This document shows, piece after piece, positions 28,860-38,164 of a DNA stretch of 64,000 bases. Both the position numbers and the translations under genes were made by a program. The notes beneath the pieces were generated by a model that saw nothing but the letters and a program-made list of their open reading frames with translations, had not been told where the DNA came from and searched no databases. The stretch's first letter is position 1; the number at the start of each line of letters is the position of its first letter. Origin of the DNA: an uncultured Spirochaetales bacterium (GTDB lineage: Bacteria > Spirochaetota > Spirochaetia > Sphaerochaetales > Sphaerochaetaceae). The stretch covers positions 62,001 to 126,000 of the forward strand of contig CALXYO010000002.1 of NCBI GenBank assembly GCA_944393005.1, read 5' to 3'.

Positions 28860-29888
28860 ATGAATGCAAATGGAAAGAAAAGAATAACCATTGCCGATAT
28901 CGCAAGAGAGTCTGGATACTCGAAAACCGCGGTATCATTCGCCTTCAATGCACCTGAAAGGATCAGCACAAATGCCAGAGAGAAGATCCTCAGAACTGCC
29001 GGAAAACTTCGTTATATACCGGATCCGACAGCAAGGAACTTCTCTCTCGGCAGACATTCTTCTATAGGCTTTCTCCTGCCCCAGAGTATCGACACTTGTC
29101 TTCTCAACCCGTACATCATAGATGTGATGAGAGGCCTTGGTACTGTGTGCCAGGAGAACGGCTATATGCTTACGATCATACCGCCTCTCAATGACTCGCT
29201 GTATGAAGCTGTGAAAAACGCCACCGTGGACGGTCTCATAACCATGGGTTACCTGATAAGCGACGGCGTCGGCAGTCTTGCGGATGTCAGGGCGATGCCG
29301 CTTGTTATGATCGACGGAGGGGATTCCGACAGGTTCCTTTCCGTGAATATCGATGATGAAGGTGCTGCATATATACAGCTGTCAGCAGCGCTCAGGGCCG
29401 GACACCGGAAGATAAGCATCGTCAGCCTGCCCGCCCCCACCCTCACGCCGGATTTCAATGAAAAAGGACTGATCGCCCGGCGCTTCCGGGGCTACAGAAA
29501 GGCACTTGATGAATTCTCTGTGGATGAGAACAGTCTCTTCTATTTCCAGAGTGAGGCCACTTACGCATCAGGCCTCGCACTTGCGGATGAGATAATGAAG
29601 ACACAGCCCACATGCATCGTCACGATGAGCGATGCACAGGCTTACGGAATAATGGACAGGCTGACCTCAATCGGCTGCAGCATTCCTGATGACATATCGA
29701 TAATAGGGTTTGACAACATCCAGCAGCATGGCTGTGTCAGAAAGCTGACCACCATCGACCAGCCCGGAATCGAGAAAGGCTCTCTGGCTGCCAGAACGCT
29801 TTTCTCAATAATGAACGGAAAGAAAACAACCAAAGCCCCGGTGGTTCCGCATCGTCTGATAGAAGGCGGAACACTGAGGACTTTGTAA
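28860..29888 (+). CDS. LacI-family repressor of the alpha-glucoside operon
   Basis: 342 residues. N-terminal helix-turn-helix ITIADIARESGYSKTAVSFAFN with hinge helix region, then a periplasmic-binding-protein-like sensor domain (IGFLLPQSID, LVMIDGGDSDRFLSV, DISIIGFDNIQQHG). ATG at 28860 is preferred over a GTG two codons earlier because AGGAGGG is spaced 5-6 bases from it. Cotranscribed with the transporter it probably controls; candidate operator at 25621-25635. Confidence 0.9.
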   Translation: MNANGKKRITIADIARESGYSKTAVSFAFNAPERISTNAREKILRTAGKLRYIPDPTARNFSLGRHSSIGFLLPQSIDTCLLNPYIIDVMRGLGTVCQENGYMLTIIPPLNDSLYEAVKNATVDGLITMGYLISDGVGSLADVRAMPLVMIDGGDSDRFLSVNIDDEGAAYIQLSAALRAGHRKISIVSLPAPTLTPDFNEKGLIARRFRGYRKALDEFSVDENSLFYFQSEATYASGLALADEIMKTQPTCIVTMSDAQAYGIMDRLTSIGCSIPDDISIIGFDNIQQHGCVRKLTTIDQPGIEKGSLAARTLFSIMNGKKTTKAPVVPHRLIEGGTLRTL

Positions 29889-29897
29889 AGGAGAAAT

Positions 29898-31436
29898 ATG
29901 GAAATAACAAATGCCCGTTATGCGGGAATACTCTTTCACCTGACCAGCATACGAACCAGGTACGGTATAGGAGATATGGGAAAGGAAGCCTGCCGCTTTG
30001 CCGACAAGCTTCACAGAACAGGGGCCACGCTCTGGCAGATACTGCCGCTTGGTCCGACAGGATACGGCAACAGTCCGTATGCATCCCGCTCGACATTTGC
30101 GGGAAACGAACTTCTCATCGATCTTGAAAGCCTTGTCTCAGACGGATGGCTTTCAGCTGAGGACATCGCATCACCTCCCCTTTTCGATAAGGATCATGTA
30201 GAATTCGACAAAGTGAGGGCATACAAACTTCCTCTTCTAAAGAAAGCGGCAGCAGCATTCCTTGAGAAAGGCGGGAAGAATGAGAAGGAATACAGGAAAT
30301 TCAGGAAGGATAATGCCTTCTGGCTTGACGGCTATGCTGTTTTCATGACGCTGTACGATGAAAAGTATCATGATGCACGCTGGATGCTCTGGAGTGACAA
30401 ATACAGTCCTCAGACACTCAGGAAATACTCAGCAGAGGCCGAGACATACAGAGTGCTGCAGTACTTCTTCCTCAGACAGTGGCTGAAGCTCAAGGAATAT
30501 GTGAACAGCCTCGGCATAAAGATCATCGGAGATATCCCGATATTCGTCGGTGCCGATTCTGCGGACACATGGTCGAACATCGAGCTCTTCAAGACGGATG
30601 CGAAAGGCGGCTATTCTGCGGTTTCGGGAGTCCCGCCAGACAATTTCTCAGCCACGGGACAGAGGTGGGGAAACCCGGTTTATGACTGGAAAAAGCATGA
30701 GGAGACCGGCTTTGCATGGTGGATTGCCAGAATCAGGAAGCAGCTTGAGTTCTGCGACATCATCAGAATCGACCATTTCAGAGGCTTTGATGCCTACTGG
30801 GAAGTCAAGGCAAGCTGTCCGACTGCCGAGCACGGCAGATGGGTGAAGGCTCCGGGAAAGGCTTTCTTCCGCACTCTGGAAAAAGAACTCGGGCATCTTC
30901 CAATCATCGCGGAGGATCTTGGATTCATGACTGACAGTGTCAAGGCACTGAGGAAAAACAACCATCTTCCCGGCATGAAGATCTTCCAGTTCGGCTTCAC
31001 AAGCCTTCCGGACGGATCCCTCAACACATATGATGACTTCCTTGCCCATAACTGGGATGAGGATTTCGTAGCCTATCCCGGCACTCATGACAATGAGACC
31101 TTCCTCGGCTGGTACCGCAGTCAGGATGAGCTTACAAGACACAACGTAAGGGAATACCTCGCATCTGACGATAATGAGATAGTATGGTCAATGATGAGAG
31201 TGCTGATGCAGAGCCATGCAGGCTGGGCAATCGTTCCGCTCCAGGATATCCTCGAGCTCGGCAACGAGGCAAGAATGAACACGCCAAGCACCTGCAATGA
31301 AATAAACTGGTCATGGATGGTCGACATAGACAGACTTGACGACTACCGTATTTCCCGTTTCACCCATCTTGTGAAGATTTCAGGAAGAAACGGCATGACA
31401 TTCACTGAAAAGCTGAAAGAGCTTGAAAAGCAATAG
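29898..31436 (+). CDS. malQ: 4-alpha-glucanotransferase (amylomaltase, GH77)
   Basis: 512 residues, standard bacterial amylomaltase length. Starts GILFHLTSIRTRYGIGDMG and LWQILPLGPTGYGNSPYAS. Catalytic region: IIRIDHFRGFDAYW (nucleophile Asp), IIAEDLGFM (acid/base Glu), YPGTHDNETFLGWY (third carboxylate). Disproportionates maltodextrins taken up by the adjacent transporter. AAGGAG ribosome-binding site. Its presence is the main reason to assign the transporter to maltodextrins. Confidence 0.96.
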   Translation: MEITNARYAGILFHLTSIRTRYGIGDMGKEACRFADKLHRTGATLWQILPLGPTGYGNSPYASRSTFAGNELLIDLESLVSDGWLSAEDIASPPLFDKDHVEFDKVRAYKLPLLKKAAAAFLEKGGKNEKEYRKFRKDNAFWLDGYAVFMTLYDEKYHDARWMLWSDKYSPQTLRKYSAEAETYRVLQYFFLRQWLKLKEYVNSLGIKIIGDIPIFVGADSADTWSNIELFKTDAKGGYSAVSGVPPDNFSATGQRWGNPVYDWKKHEETGFAWWIARIRKQLEFCDIIRIDHFRGFDAYWEVKASCPTAEHGRWVKAPGKAFFRTLEKELGHLPIIAEDLGFMTDSVKALRKNNHLPGMKIFQFGFTSLPDGSLNTYDDFLAHNWDEDFVAYPGTHDNETFLGWYRSQDELTRHNVREYLASDDNEIVWSMMRVLMQSHAGWAIVPLQDILELGNEARMNTPSTCNEINWSWMVDIDRLDDYRISRFTHLVKISGRNGMTFTEKLKELEKQ

Positions 31437-31447
31437 CCGGCACAACA

Positions 31448-31478
31448 GGGGATCTGCAGCAGATGCAGATCCTCTTTT
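31448..31478 (+). terminator. Terminator of the alpha-glucoside operon
   Basis: GGATCTGC, loop AGCAGAT, GCAGATCC, followed by TCTTTT. Twelve bp after the malQ stop and before the convergent Cys-cluster gene. Confidence 0.82.
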
Positions 31479-32104
31479 CATCCAGCCTGGGGAGACTCAT
31501 CCTTTTCAAAAATGATTCTCTTGAGAAGTTCAAGCTTTCCTGCTATCTCGATCAGGGCCTTATCCAGAAGCATGACTCTGGTATCCATCTGATGAAGCTG
31601 ACGTATCTTTTCCCCATATTCGCCCATCACCGGAATGCGGATGCCTGGTGTATTCAGCTCCTTTTCCCCGATCTGCACCGCATTTCTGTGAGCATCTGTG
31701 CTCAGATGGCAGCTTCTGAATGAAAGTCCGTTTTTTGTCCGGCTTGCGGCAGAAGAAAATGTGCGGCAGATGACAGGACGTACCCTGTATGCAGAGCACC
31801 TCTTTGTCTCACAGTCAAAAAGAGGACAGCAGGTATGACGGCTTTTCCAGTCAGAGAGGAAGGACACGTCCCTGTTCTCGATAATGAAAACATAGAAGCC
31901 TGCGGCAAGCGCCTCAAGATAGGTCACATCCGGGATGAAGTTCTCACAGCATCTGCCGCACCTTGCCGGACAGGTGATTGAAAAGCTCTTCTCAAAGTCT
32001 GTGAAATCATTTTCTATGCTTTTGTAATAATTCCATACCGTCAGCACATCATCATGGACACTGGTGCCGCGGAAAAGGGAAACTGCCTGTTCTATTTCAT
32101 CCAT
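31478..32104 (-). CDS. YkgJ-family CxxCxxCC cysteine-cluster protein
   Basis: About 208 residues. CPARCGRCCENFIPD carries the CxxxCxxCC cluster, followed further on by CCPLFDCETKRCSAYRVRP and VICRTF, the pattern of the family thought to bind zinc or an iron-sulphur cluster. Function unknown. ATG at 32104 is taken; a GTG six codons upstream is possible, and neither has a good ribosome-binding site. Sits alone, convergent with malQ. Confidence 0.82.
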   Translation of the reverse strand: MDEIEQAVSLFRGTSVHDDVLTVWNYYKSIENDFTDFEKSFSITCPARCGRCCENFIPDVTYLEALAAGFYVFIIENRDVSFLSDWKSRHTCCPLFDCETKRCSAYRVRPVICRTFSSAASRTKNGLSFRSCHLSTDAHRNAVQIGEKELNTPGIRIPVMGEYGEKIRQLHQMDTRVMLLDKALIEIAGKLELLKRIIFEKDESPQAG

Positions 32105-32162
32105 GGATGAGAGTATTAGCACAATGAAAACAGTTTCAGCAAGATGTTTTCACAAAGATTTC

Positions 32163-32561
32163 TCATTCGCAGAGAAGTTTTTCAACCTTACCGAGGATGA
32201 GTCTGTCCGCAGGCAGCCATCTGAGTGAATACAGAGATGATCTGTCAAGAAAGGCGGAAGACTCCGCCTCAAGAAGATCAAGCTTCCCCACCTTCACCTC
32301 ACATAGAAAACAGTGCATCACCAGATGAAACGCAGGATAATCGTACTCCACCGTGCCGATAAGCGAATCTATGGCTATCAAGGTGTCATGCTCCTCCTTT
32401 ATCTCCCTCACAAGCGCCTCCTGGGGACTTTCTCCGGCTTCGACCTTGCCTCCCGGGAATTCCCACCAGTCCTTGTACTCACCGTAACCGCGCTGAACGG
32501 CAAACACCTTTCTGTCAATGACGATGACAGCAGCTGAAACCTCGATTGTCTTCTTATCCAT
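32163..32561 (-). CDS. mutT: MutT-like Nudix hydrolase
   Basis: 132 residues. Nudix box from FPGGKVEAGESPQEALVREI continuing KEEHD, matching Gx5Ex7REUxEE. Resembles MutT/NudG, which remove oxidised or methylated nucleoside triphosphates. GGAGACA precedes two adjacent ATGs; spacing favours 32561. Divergent from dapB. Confidence 0.85.
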   Translation of the reverse strand: MDKKTIEVSAAVIVIDRKVFAVQRGYGEYKDWWEFPGGKVEAGESPQEALVREIKEEHDTLIAIDSLIGTVEYDYPAFHLVMHCFLCEVKVGKLDLLEAESSAFLDRSSLYSLRWLPADRLILGKVEKLLCE

Positions 32562-32639
32562 CATTGTCTCCGGCTTATGATTATCAGCTATTGCAATTGG
32601 ATTGTGCAAGGCTTAACTCTCAATCAACATTGGCAATAT

Positions 32640-32716
32640 GTTATTATAATAACTTATTGTTATATTATTGACATTACTGTTATTTATAAAGTATTTTTAC
32701 CGCAAGCGGAGGTAAA
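32640..32716 (+). promoter_or_regulatory. dapB promoter region with AT-rich palindrome
   Basis: A perfect 14-bp palindrome GTTATTATAATAAC (32640-32653) is followed by TTGACA (about 32668-32673) as a -35. A -10 candidate TATTTT lies 18 bp further on. AGCGGAGG is the ribosome-binding site of dapB. The palindrome could be a repressor operator. No riboswitch-like fold is evident in this short leader. Confidence 0.5.
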
Positions 32717-33490
32717 ATGAAAATCGCAATCGCAGGCTATGGAAAAATGGGCAAGATGGTGCATCTTCTGGCGAAAGGGATGGACAATGTCGAAGTCACA
32801 AACATAATTGACCCCGCAGCGGGGGATGCAGAAGTAACAGATGAAAGAGTCACAGCAGACAGCATCAGGGATGCCGATGCGGTCATCGACTTCTCCAGCA
32901 GTCAGGCGGTGATGGAGAATATCAGGGTATATGCCAGGTGCTCCGCAACAGCGGTGATCGGAACAACCGGCTGGCTTGATCATCTTGATGAAGTGAAAAA
33001 GCTAATCGGCGGCACTGATGCCAGAATACTTTATTCAGGCAACTTCTCGCTCGGTGTCACACTCTTTCTCATGCTGGTGCAGGAAGCTTCACGGCTGATC
33101 AGCAATATTCCATCCTATGACGTGGCAATAAGCGAAATTCACCACAGTGAAAAGGCGGACAGCCCGTCAGGAACGGCATTGATGGCAGCGGAGAAAGTTC
33201 TCTCACGTCTTGAGAGGAAGAATGAAATACTTACCGGAAACAGTGAAGGAAAAATACGTGATAACCAGCTTCAGATCACATCAATGCGTGTCGGACATGT
33301 CCCCGGTGTACATGCGCTGACGATTGACGGACCTGCAGACACCATAACGATACAGCACAGCGCAAGAAACCGCGAAGGCTTTGCCTCCGGTGCACTGCAG
33401 GCGGCACTCTGGCTGATGAAACAGGATAAAGGACTATATTCAATGGATGATTTCGCAACATCCCTTACAGGAGGTAATGCAGATGCATGA
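32717..33490 (+). CDS. dapB: 4-hydroxy-tetrahydrodipicolinate reductase
   Basis: 257 residues. Rossmann motif GYGKMGKMV, substrate/catalytic motif HHSEKADSPSGTA, FSLGVTLF and GVHALTIDG of DapB. Reduces the DapA product in lysine/diaminopimelate synthesis. First gene of dapB-dapA-dapL-lysA; its last 8 bp overlap dapA. Confidence 0.96.
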   Translation: MKIAIAGYGKMGKMVHLLAKGMDNVEVTNIIDPAAGDAEVTDERVTADSIRDADAVIDFSSSQAVMENIRVYARCSATAVIGTTGWLDHLDEVKKLIGGTDARILYSGNFSLGVTLFLMLVQEASRLISNIPSYDVAISEIHHSEKADSPSGTALMAAEKVLSRLERKNEILTGNSEGKIRDNQLQITSMRVGHVPGVHALTIDGPADTITIQHSARNREGFASGALQAALWLMKQDKGLYSMDDFATSLTGGNADA

Positions 33491-34388
33491 ATACAAAGGA
33501 GTCTATACTGCCCTCGTGACACCTTTCACGGATCTCGGTGTTGTCGACTACAGAGCTCTTGAACAGATAGTGAACCGCCAGATCGAAGCAGGCATTGACG
33601 GTCTTGTCCCCTGCGGGACAACGGGAGAAAGCCCCACCCTCTCCCATGAAGAACATGACAGGGTGATCGCACAGACGATAAAGTATGCTGCAGGACGCGT
33701 TCCGGTGATCGCGGGAACAGGTTCCAACTCCACCACTGAGGCCATAAGGCTCTCACAGCATGCCGAAGATGCGGGAGCGGATGCGCTTCTCCTTGTAAAT
33801 CCGTATTACAACAAGCCGACCCAGAAAGGTATGTACCTCCACTTCAAGGCAATAGCCGACTGTGTGAAGATTCCCTGCATACTCTACAACATCAAGGGCC
33901 GCACCGGCGTGAATCTTGAAACGGAAACACTGAAGAGACTTGCAGAGGACTGCCCGAACATCACGGCAGTGAAGGAGGCATCAGGATCTATTAAACAGAT
34001 GGAAGAAGTGATCAGCACCACCGGTGATGATTTCATGATTCTCAGCGGGGACGACAATCTTGCCCTTGATCTCATAAAGATCGGCGGGGACGGTGTCATA
34101 AGCGTCGCCTCGAATCTCTTTCCCCATGAAATGGCAAGAATGATACATGCCGCTCTTGATGACAACTGGACTGAAGCCGATAAGCTCGGAAAATGGTTCG
34201 CACCATTCTTCTCACTGTGCTTCATAGAGACAAACCCGATTCCGATCAAGACAGCTATGGCAAAGGAAGGATGGTGCACTGAGTCATTCAGACTGCCGCT
34301 GTGCACACTTGAAAATGAAGAACACAGACAAAAGCTCTATGAGAGAATAGATGAAATGTCTGCCGACATAAAGGAGGGACGTATCTGA
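33483..34388 (+). CDS. dapA: 4-hydroxy-tetrahydrodipicolinate synthase
   Basis: 301 residues from the ATG at 33483, which has AGGAGG 8 bases upstream inside dapB. TIM-barrel lyase: PCGTTGESPTLSHEEH, YYNKPTQKGMYLHF (catalytic Tyr), NITAVKEASGS (Schiff-base Lys). Condenses aspartate semialdehyde with pyruvate. Stop overlaps the dapL start as TGATG. Confidence 0.97.
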   Translation: MHEYKGVYTALVTPFTDLGVVDYRALEQIVNRQIEAGIDGLVPCGTTGESPTLSHEEHDRVIAQTIKYAAGRVPVIAGTGSNSTTEAIRLSQHAEDAGADALLLVNPYYNKPTQKGMYLHFKAIADCVKIPCILYNIKGRTGVNLETETLKRLAEDCPNITAVKEASGSIKQMEEVISTTGDDFMILSGDDNLALDLIKIGGDGVISVASNLFPHEMARMIHAALDDNWTEADKLGKWFAPFFSLCFIETNPIPIKTAMAKEGWCTESFRLPLCTLENEEHRQKLYERIDEMSADIKEGRI

Positions 34389-35614
34389 TGGCACACGCAA
34401 ACGAGAATTTCGCACATCTTCAGGCCGGTTATCTTTTCCCGGAAGTCGCAAGGCGCATCAATGCATGGAGTGAGAGAAATCCCGGTGAGAAAGTGCTCCG
34501 CCTCAGCATCGGCAACACAACTGAGGCGATTCCGCCTTCAATCGCCCAGGCGATGAAGGATAAGATAGATGCTCTTTCAGACCGTGATACATACACAGGT
34601 TACGGAGATGAACAGGGAGAGATCAGACTCAGGGAAGCGCTGAGGAACCACTACAGGAATGAATACGGTGTGGATCTTCCTGCCGATGCGTTCTTCGTCT
34701 CTGACGGTGCCAAAAGCGATGCGGCAAACATCCAGTCCATTTTCAGCAGTAAAAGCATAGCCGCAGTGCAGGATCCGGCCTACCCCGTCTATGTTGACTC
34801 CAATGTCGCAGGAGGTCACACAGGAGTGTACGACAAGGCATCTGACGGCTACAGCGGAATAATCTACATGAAGTCAGACGAGTCAAACGGTTTTGTCGCC
34901 TCTCCTCCTGATACCCATGCTGATATAATATATCTGTGCTTTCCGAACAACCCGACAGGAGCAGTTGCGACCAGAGACCAGCTCAGGGCATTCGTCGATT
35001 ACGCCCACAGGGAAAAGTCCGTTATAATCTTCGATGCTGCCTACTGCGATTATATCCAGAGCGGGGGGATTCCCCATTCCATCTACGAAATCGAAGGAGC
35101 TGAAGACTGTGCCATCGAGATAAACTCGTTCTCAAAGAATGCAGGCTTCACCGGTGTCAGACTCGGCTGGACAATCGTGCCTCATACCCTGATCACACAG
35201 GATGATGACAAAAGTCTTCTCCACAGATTCTGGAACAGAAGGCAGACGACCTTCTTCAACGGAGCCTGCAACATAGCGCAGGCAGGAGGCATCGCAGCAT
35301 TGACAGAACAGGGGAGAAAGGAGTGCATGAAGCTTGTCTCATACTACAAGGACAACGCCGCAATCATAAAGGAAGCAGCAGAGTCCATCGGTCTTACCTG
35401 CTTTGGCGGTGTGGACAGCCCGTACGTATGGACAAAGTGTCCTGAAGGTCTCTCCAGCTGGGATTTCTTCTCCCTCCTGCTTGAGAAGGCACATGTCGCT
35501 GTGACGCCGGGTTCCGGCTTCGGTCCTGCCGGTGAAGGTTTTGTGCGCATTTCGGCATACGGACACAGGGAAGATGTGGAAGAGGCCACAGCCTCACTTA
35601 AGGAGAATCTCTGA
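34388..35614 (+). CDS. dapL: LL-diaminopimelate aminotransferase
   Basis: 408 residues, fold-type I PLP enzyme. LSIGNTTEAIPPSI, the TGYGDEQGEIRLREAL loop, CFPNNPTGAVATRDQL, and the PLP lysine in INSFSKNAGFTGVRLGW. Converts tetrahydrodipicolinate directly to LL-DAP, bypassing the succinylase and acetylase routes, as is usual in spirochaetes. One-base stop/start overlaps with dapA and lysA. Confidence 0.96.
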   Translation: MAHANENFAHLQAGYLFPEVARRINAWSERNPGEKVLRLSIGNTTEAIPPSIAQAMKDKIDALSDRDTYTGYGDEQGEIRLREALRNHYRNEYGVDLPADAFFVSDGAKSDAANIQSIFSSKSIAAVQDPAYPVYVDSNVAGGHTGVYDKASDGYSGIIYMKSDESNGFVASPPDTHADIIYLCFPNNPTGAVATRDQLRAFVDYAHREKSVIIFDAAYCDYIQSGGIPHSIYEIEGAEDCAIEINSFSKNAGFTGVRLGWTIVPHTLITQDDDKSLLHRFWNRRQTTFFNGACNIAQAGGIAALTEQGRKECMKLVSYYKDNAAIIKEAAESIGLTCFGGVDSPYVWTKCPEGLSSWDFFSLLLEKAHVAVTPGSGFGPAGEGFVRISAYGHREDVEEATASLKENL

Positions 35615-36873
35615 TGAGCGAAAAAAAACTTCCACTGGACAGCAGTGAGCTGATCCGCTTCGCAAAGACAGCCGGAACGCCGTTTCACATTTACGACGGC
35701 GATGCGATAAAGGCAAACATCAGGAGCATGGCTGAGGCCTTCTCATGGGCTGACGGGTTCATAAACTATTTTGCAGTGAAGGCACTTCCGAATATCAGCA
35801 TACTGCGTCTGATCGCGGCAGAAGGCTTCGGTGCGGACTGCTCTTCACTTTCCGAGCTGAAGCTTGCTTCGGAGGCTGGTTTTTCTCCCGACAGGATAAT
35901 GTTCTCATCAAATGACACGGCGGATGAGGAATTTCTCGAAGCCTTCAGGATGGGCGCAATAATCAACCTTGATGACATCACTCACATTGATGATGTCATA
36001 AGAGTATGCGGCAGACTTCCCGAAACCATCTCTTTCCGCTTCAGTCCGGGCAGGGAGAGAACAGGAAACGCAATCATAGGAAACCCTGTGGAAGCAAAAT
36101 ACGGAGTGACGCATGAACAGCTCATCTCATGCTATGAAAGGGTACGGAAAGAAGGTGTCAGACATTTCTATCTCCATACCATGGTCGCATCCAACGAGCT
36201 TAATGAGGACTATATTGTCGAGACCGCCCGCATGCTTTTCTCTCTTGTGAGGGAGATATATGAGCAAACCGGCATAATCATCGAGCAGGTTGACCTGGGA
36301 GGAGGAATCGGTATTCCCTACAGACCGGAAGATGAAGCGATTTCATTCAGCTCCCTATCAGAGCGTATAAGACAGTTGTATGAGGATCTCATAGAAAAAA
36401 CAGGAAGGAAACTGCGCATCTCATTTGAATGCGGAAGGTGCATCACAGGTCCTTACGGCTGGCTTGTGAGCACAGTGCGTCATGTCGCGCACAAGTATAA
36501 AGATTATGTCGGCCTCGATTCCACAATGGCAGATCTCATGCGCCCTGCCCTGTACGGTGCCTATCATCATATAACCGTTGCGGGAAAAGAAGGGAAAAAA
36601 ACAGATCATGTCTATGATGTCACCGGTTCGCTGTGCGAGAACAATGACAAGTTCGCTGTGGACCGCTCTCTTCCCGAAATAGAAAAAGGAGATATCCTCG
36701 TGATCCATGATACCGGGGCACATGGCCATGCGATGGGTTTCAACTACAATGCGAAAATGCGCCATGCCGAGTATCTTATCGAAAACGGTGAGATTTACAG
36801 GATAAGACGTGATGAAACTTATGAGGATTATGTGAGAACACAGCTTGCAAGGCCCGAGAAAATCATATTCTAG
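35614..36873 (+). CDS. lysA: Diaminopimelate decarboxylase
   Basis: 419 residues, alanine-racemase-fold PLP enzyme. PLP Lys56 in YFAVKALPN, the glycine-rich VDLGGGIGIPY, SFECGRCITGPYGW, and the active-site CENND (canonical CESGD) in VTGSLCENNDKFA. The CENND form is a known subgroup in which the decarboxylase assignment is less certain than for CESGD, but the operon makes lysine synthesis the best reading. No dapF epimerase is beside it. Confidence 0.88.
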   Translation: MSEKKLPLDSSELIRFAKTAGTPFHIYDGDAIKANIRSMAEAFSWADGFINYFAVKALPNISILRLIAAEGFGADCSSLSELKLASEAGFSPDRIMFSSNDTADEEFLEAFRMGAIINLDDITHIDDVIRVCGRLPETISFRFSPGRERTGNAIIGNPVEAKYGVTHEQLISCYERVRKEGVRHFYLHTMVASNELNEDYIVETARMLFSLVREIYEQTGIIIEQVDLGGGIGIPYRPEDEAISFSSLSERIRQLYEDLIEKTGRKLRISFECGRCITGPYGWLVSTVRHVAHKYKDYVGLDSTMADLMRPALYGAYHHITVAGKEGKKTDHVYDVTGSLCENNDKFAVDRSLPEIEKGDILVIHDTGAHGHAMGFNYNAKMRHAEYLIENGEIYRIRRDETYEDYVRTQLARPEKIIF

Positions 36874-37002
36874 CAGTATGTTCCCCTCTGCCTTGCCTGC
36901 AGTGCGGAAAACTGGTATTGCAGCAGCCTGATGCCTGTCCGGTTGCAATTAAGGTGAAATACAGGAAAGGACAAGGCCGGCCCCGCAGCAGAATGGCCTC
37001 AG

Positions 37003-37029
37003 CTGTCAAGAATTCTGCATTCATGACAG
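37003..37029. terminator. Hairpin between convergent lysA and azlD
   Basis: CTGTCAAGAAT and ATTCATGACAG pair over 11 positions with one A-A mismatch around loop TCTGC. No T run follows on either strand, so it could be a weak bidirectional terminator. The rest of 36874-37061 holds no convincing gene. Confidence 0.4.
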
Positions 37030-37061
37030 ACGTATCTTTCACAAATGACAGACAGCATTTC

Positions 37062-37367
37062 TCACAGAATATAGATGAGCATGTCGACTGCGATCGCAGC
37101 AATGACAGAAACCATGACGGGAAGCCTCAGCCATGCAAGAAGTGCGGCAGCCGCTCCACCTGCGATTCCAATCCATATATTCGCACTGTCAACGGCAAAG
37201 ACTGATGGAAAAACAAGTGCCGCCATGGCTGTGTAGGGAATCAGACGGAGGAATTTCTCAAACCGGGCAGGGAATCTCATCTTTTCTATGAAAAGGGATG
37301 GCAGCAGACGGGGAATGAATGTGACAAGTCCCATTCCTATGATGAGAACAAGAATTTCACTTCTCAC
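37062..37367 (-). CDS. azlD: Branched-chain amino acid exporter small subunit AzlD
   Basis: 101 residues, about three to four hydrophobic helices; GLVTFIPRLLPSLF near the start and a PYTAMAALVFPSVF helix are typical. Works with AzlC to export branched-chain amino acids or analogues. Its start overlaps the azlC stop by 4 bp. Confidence 0.88.
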   Translation of the reverse strand: MRSEILVLIIGMGLVTFIPRLLPSLFIEKMRFPARFEKFLRLIPYTAMAALVFPSVFAVDSANIWIGIAGGAAAALLAWLRLPVMVSVIAAIAVDMLIYIL

Positions 37368-38068
37368 GCGGCATCCTCCCCGAGATCAACAAAGAACACT
37401 CCTGCAAATGCACATACAAGGGTGGAAACTATGAGAGCCCAGCTTGATGTCATCACCTGTGACAGTGCAGTGTTCACACAGGCTGTTATCACAACAAGCA
37501 GGGCAAGTCTCCCGTTTCCCCTGAGACTTGGAACCAGAAGGCCTATGAACATCGCATACATGGCAATGCCGAGACTGGCAGAGACAAGAGCCGGAAGTGC
37601 TTCTGATGCCAGTGCCCCTATCAGGGAACCCATGGCCCATGAAAGGTAAGCGACGGAAACAAGACCGAGAAAGAAAGCCGGTGTGCACCGCTTTTCATCA
37701 GATGTCGTGAAAATAGCAAAGGTCTCATCCGTGACACCTGCTGAAGAGATGATCCTCAGGGCAAGAGGTGTGCTGCCCATGCGGTTGAACACACAGGTGC
37801 TCATGATCACATGGCGCAGATTTATGATGAATGCCGCAGTTATCATGGCAACAAGCCCTGCACCCTGCGCATACATTCCAACCGCCATCATCTGGCTTGC
37901 CCCGGCAAATACGAGCAGGGACATCAAGACTGTCTCAAGTGCCGAAAAACCCGCATCATGCGCCATGACGGCATATGCGATACCGACCGGCACGAAACCG
38001 AGAATGACGGGAAGCGCGGCCCTCTCTCCGTCAAAATATTCCTTTTTCCTGTTTTTATGTGCTGACAT
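37364..38068 (-). CDS. azlC: Branched-chain amino acid exporter large subunit AzlC
   Basis: 234-residue polytopic protein. FVPVGIAYAVMAHDAGFS, FAGASQMMAVGMYAQGA and NLRHVIMSTCVFNRMG are family hallmarks, as is VTDETFAIFT. Forms the export pair with AzlD. Confidence 0.92.
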   Translation of the reverse strand: MSAHKNRKKEYFDGERAALPVILGFVPVGIAYAVMAHDAGFSALETVLMSLLVFAGASQMMAVGMYAQGAGLVAMITAAFIINLRHVIMSTCVFNRMGSTPLALRIISSAGVTDETFAIFTTSDEKRCTPAFFLGLVSVAYLSWAMGSLIGALASEALPALVSASLGIAMYAMFIGLLVPSLRGNGRLALLVVITACVNTALSQVMTSSWALIVSTLVCAFAGVFFVDLGEDAA

Positions 38069-38164
38069 TGTAATTCCTGCTGAAGCGATGAATGTTTTCA
38101 GCTGGCACTCAGATTACCAGCTGAGGGAAAAATCATCAAGCGGAAACACGGAGGACGGACCTTC

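Noticed and set aside
32610..32716. Lysine riboswitch upstream of dapB
   Set aside because: The leader is only about 100 bases, AT-rich and lacks the expected multi-helix core.
36918..37205. Possible small genes on either strand between lysA and azlD
   Set aside because: No ribosome-binding site, no family and low-complexity composition; the plus-strand frame runs into azlD antisense.
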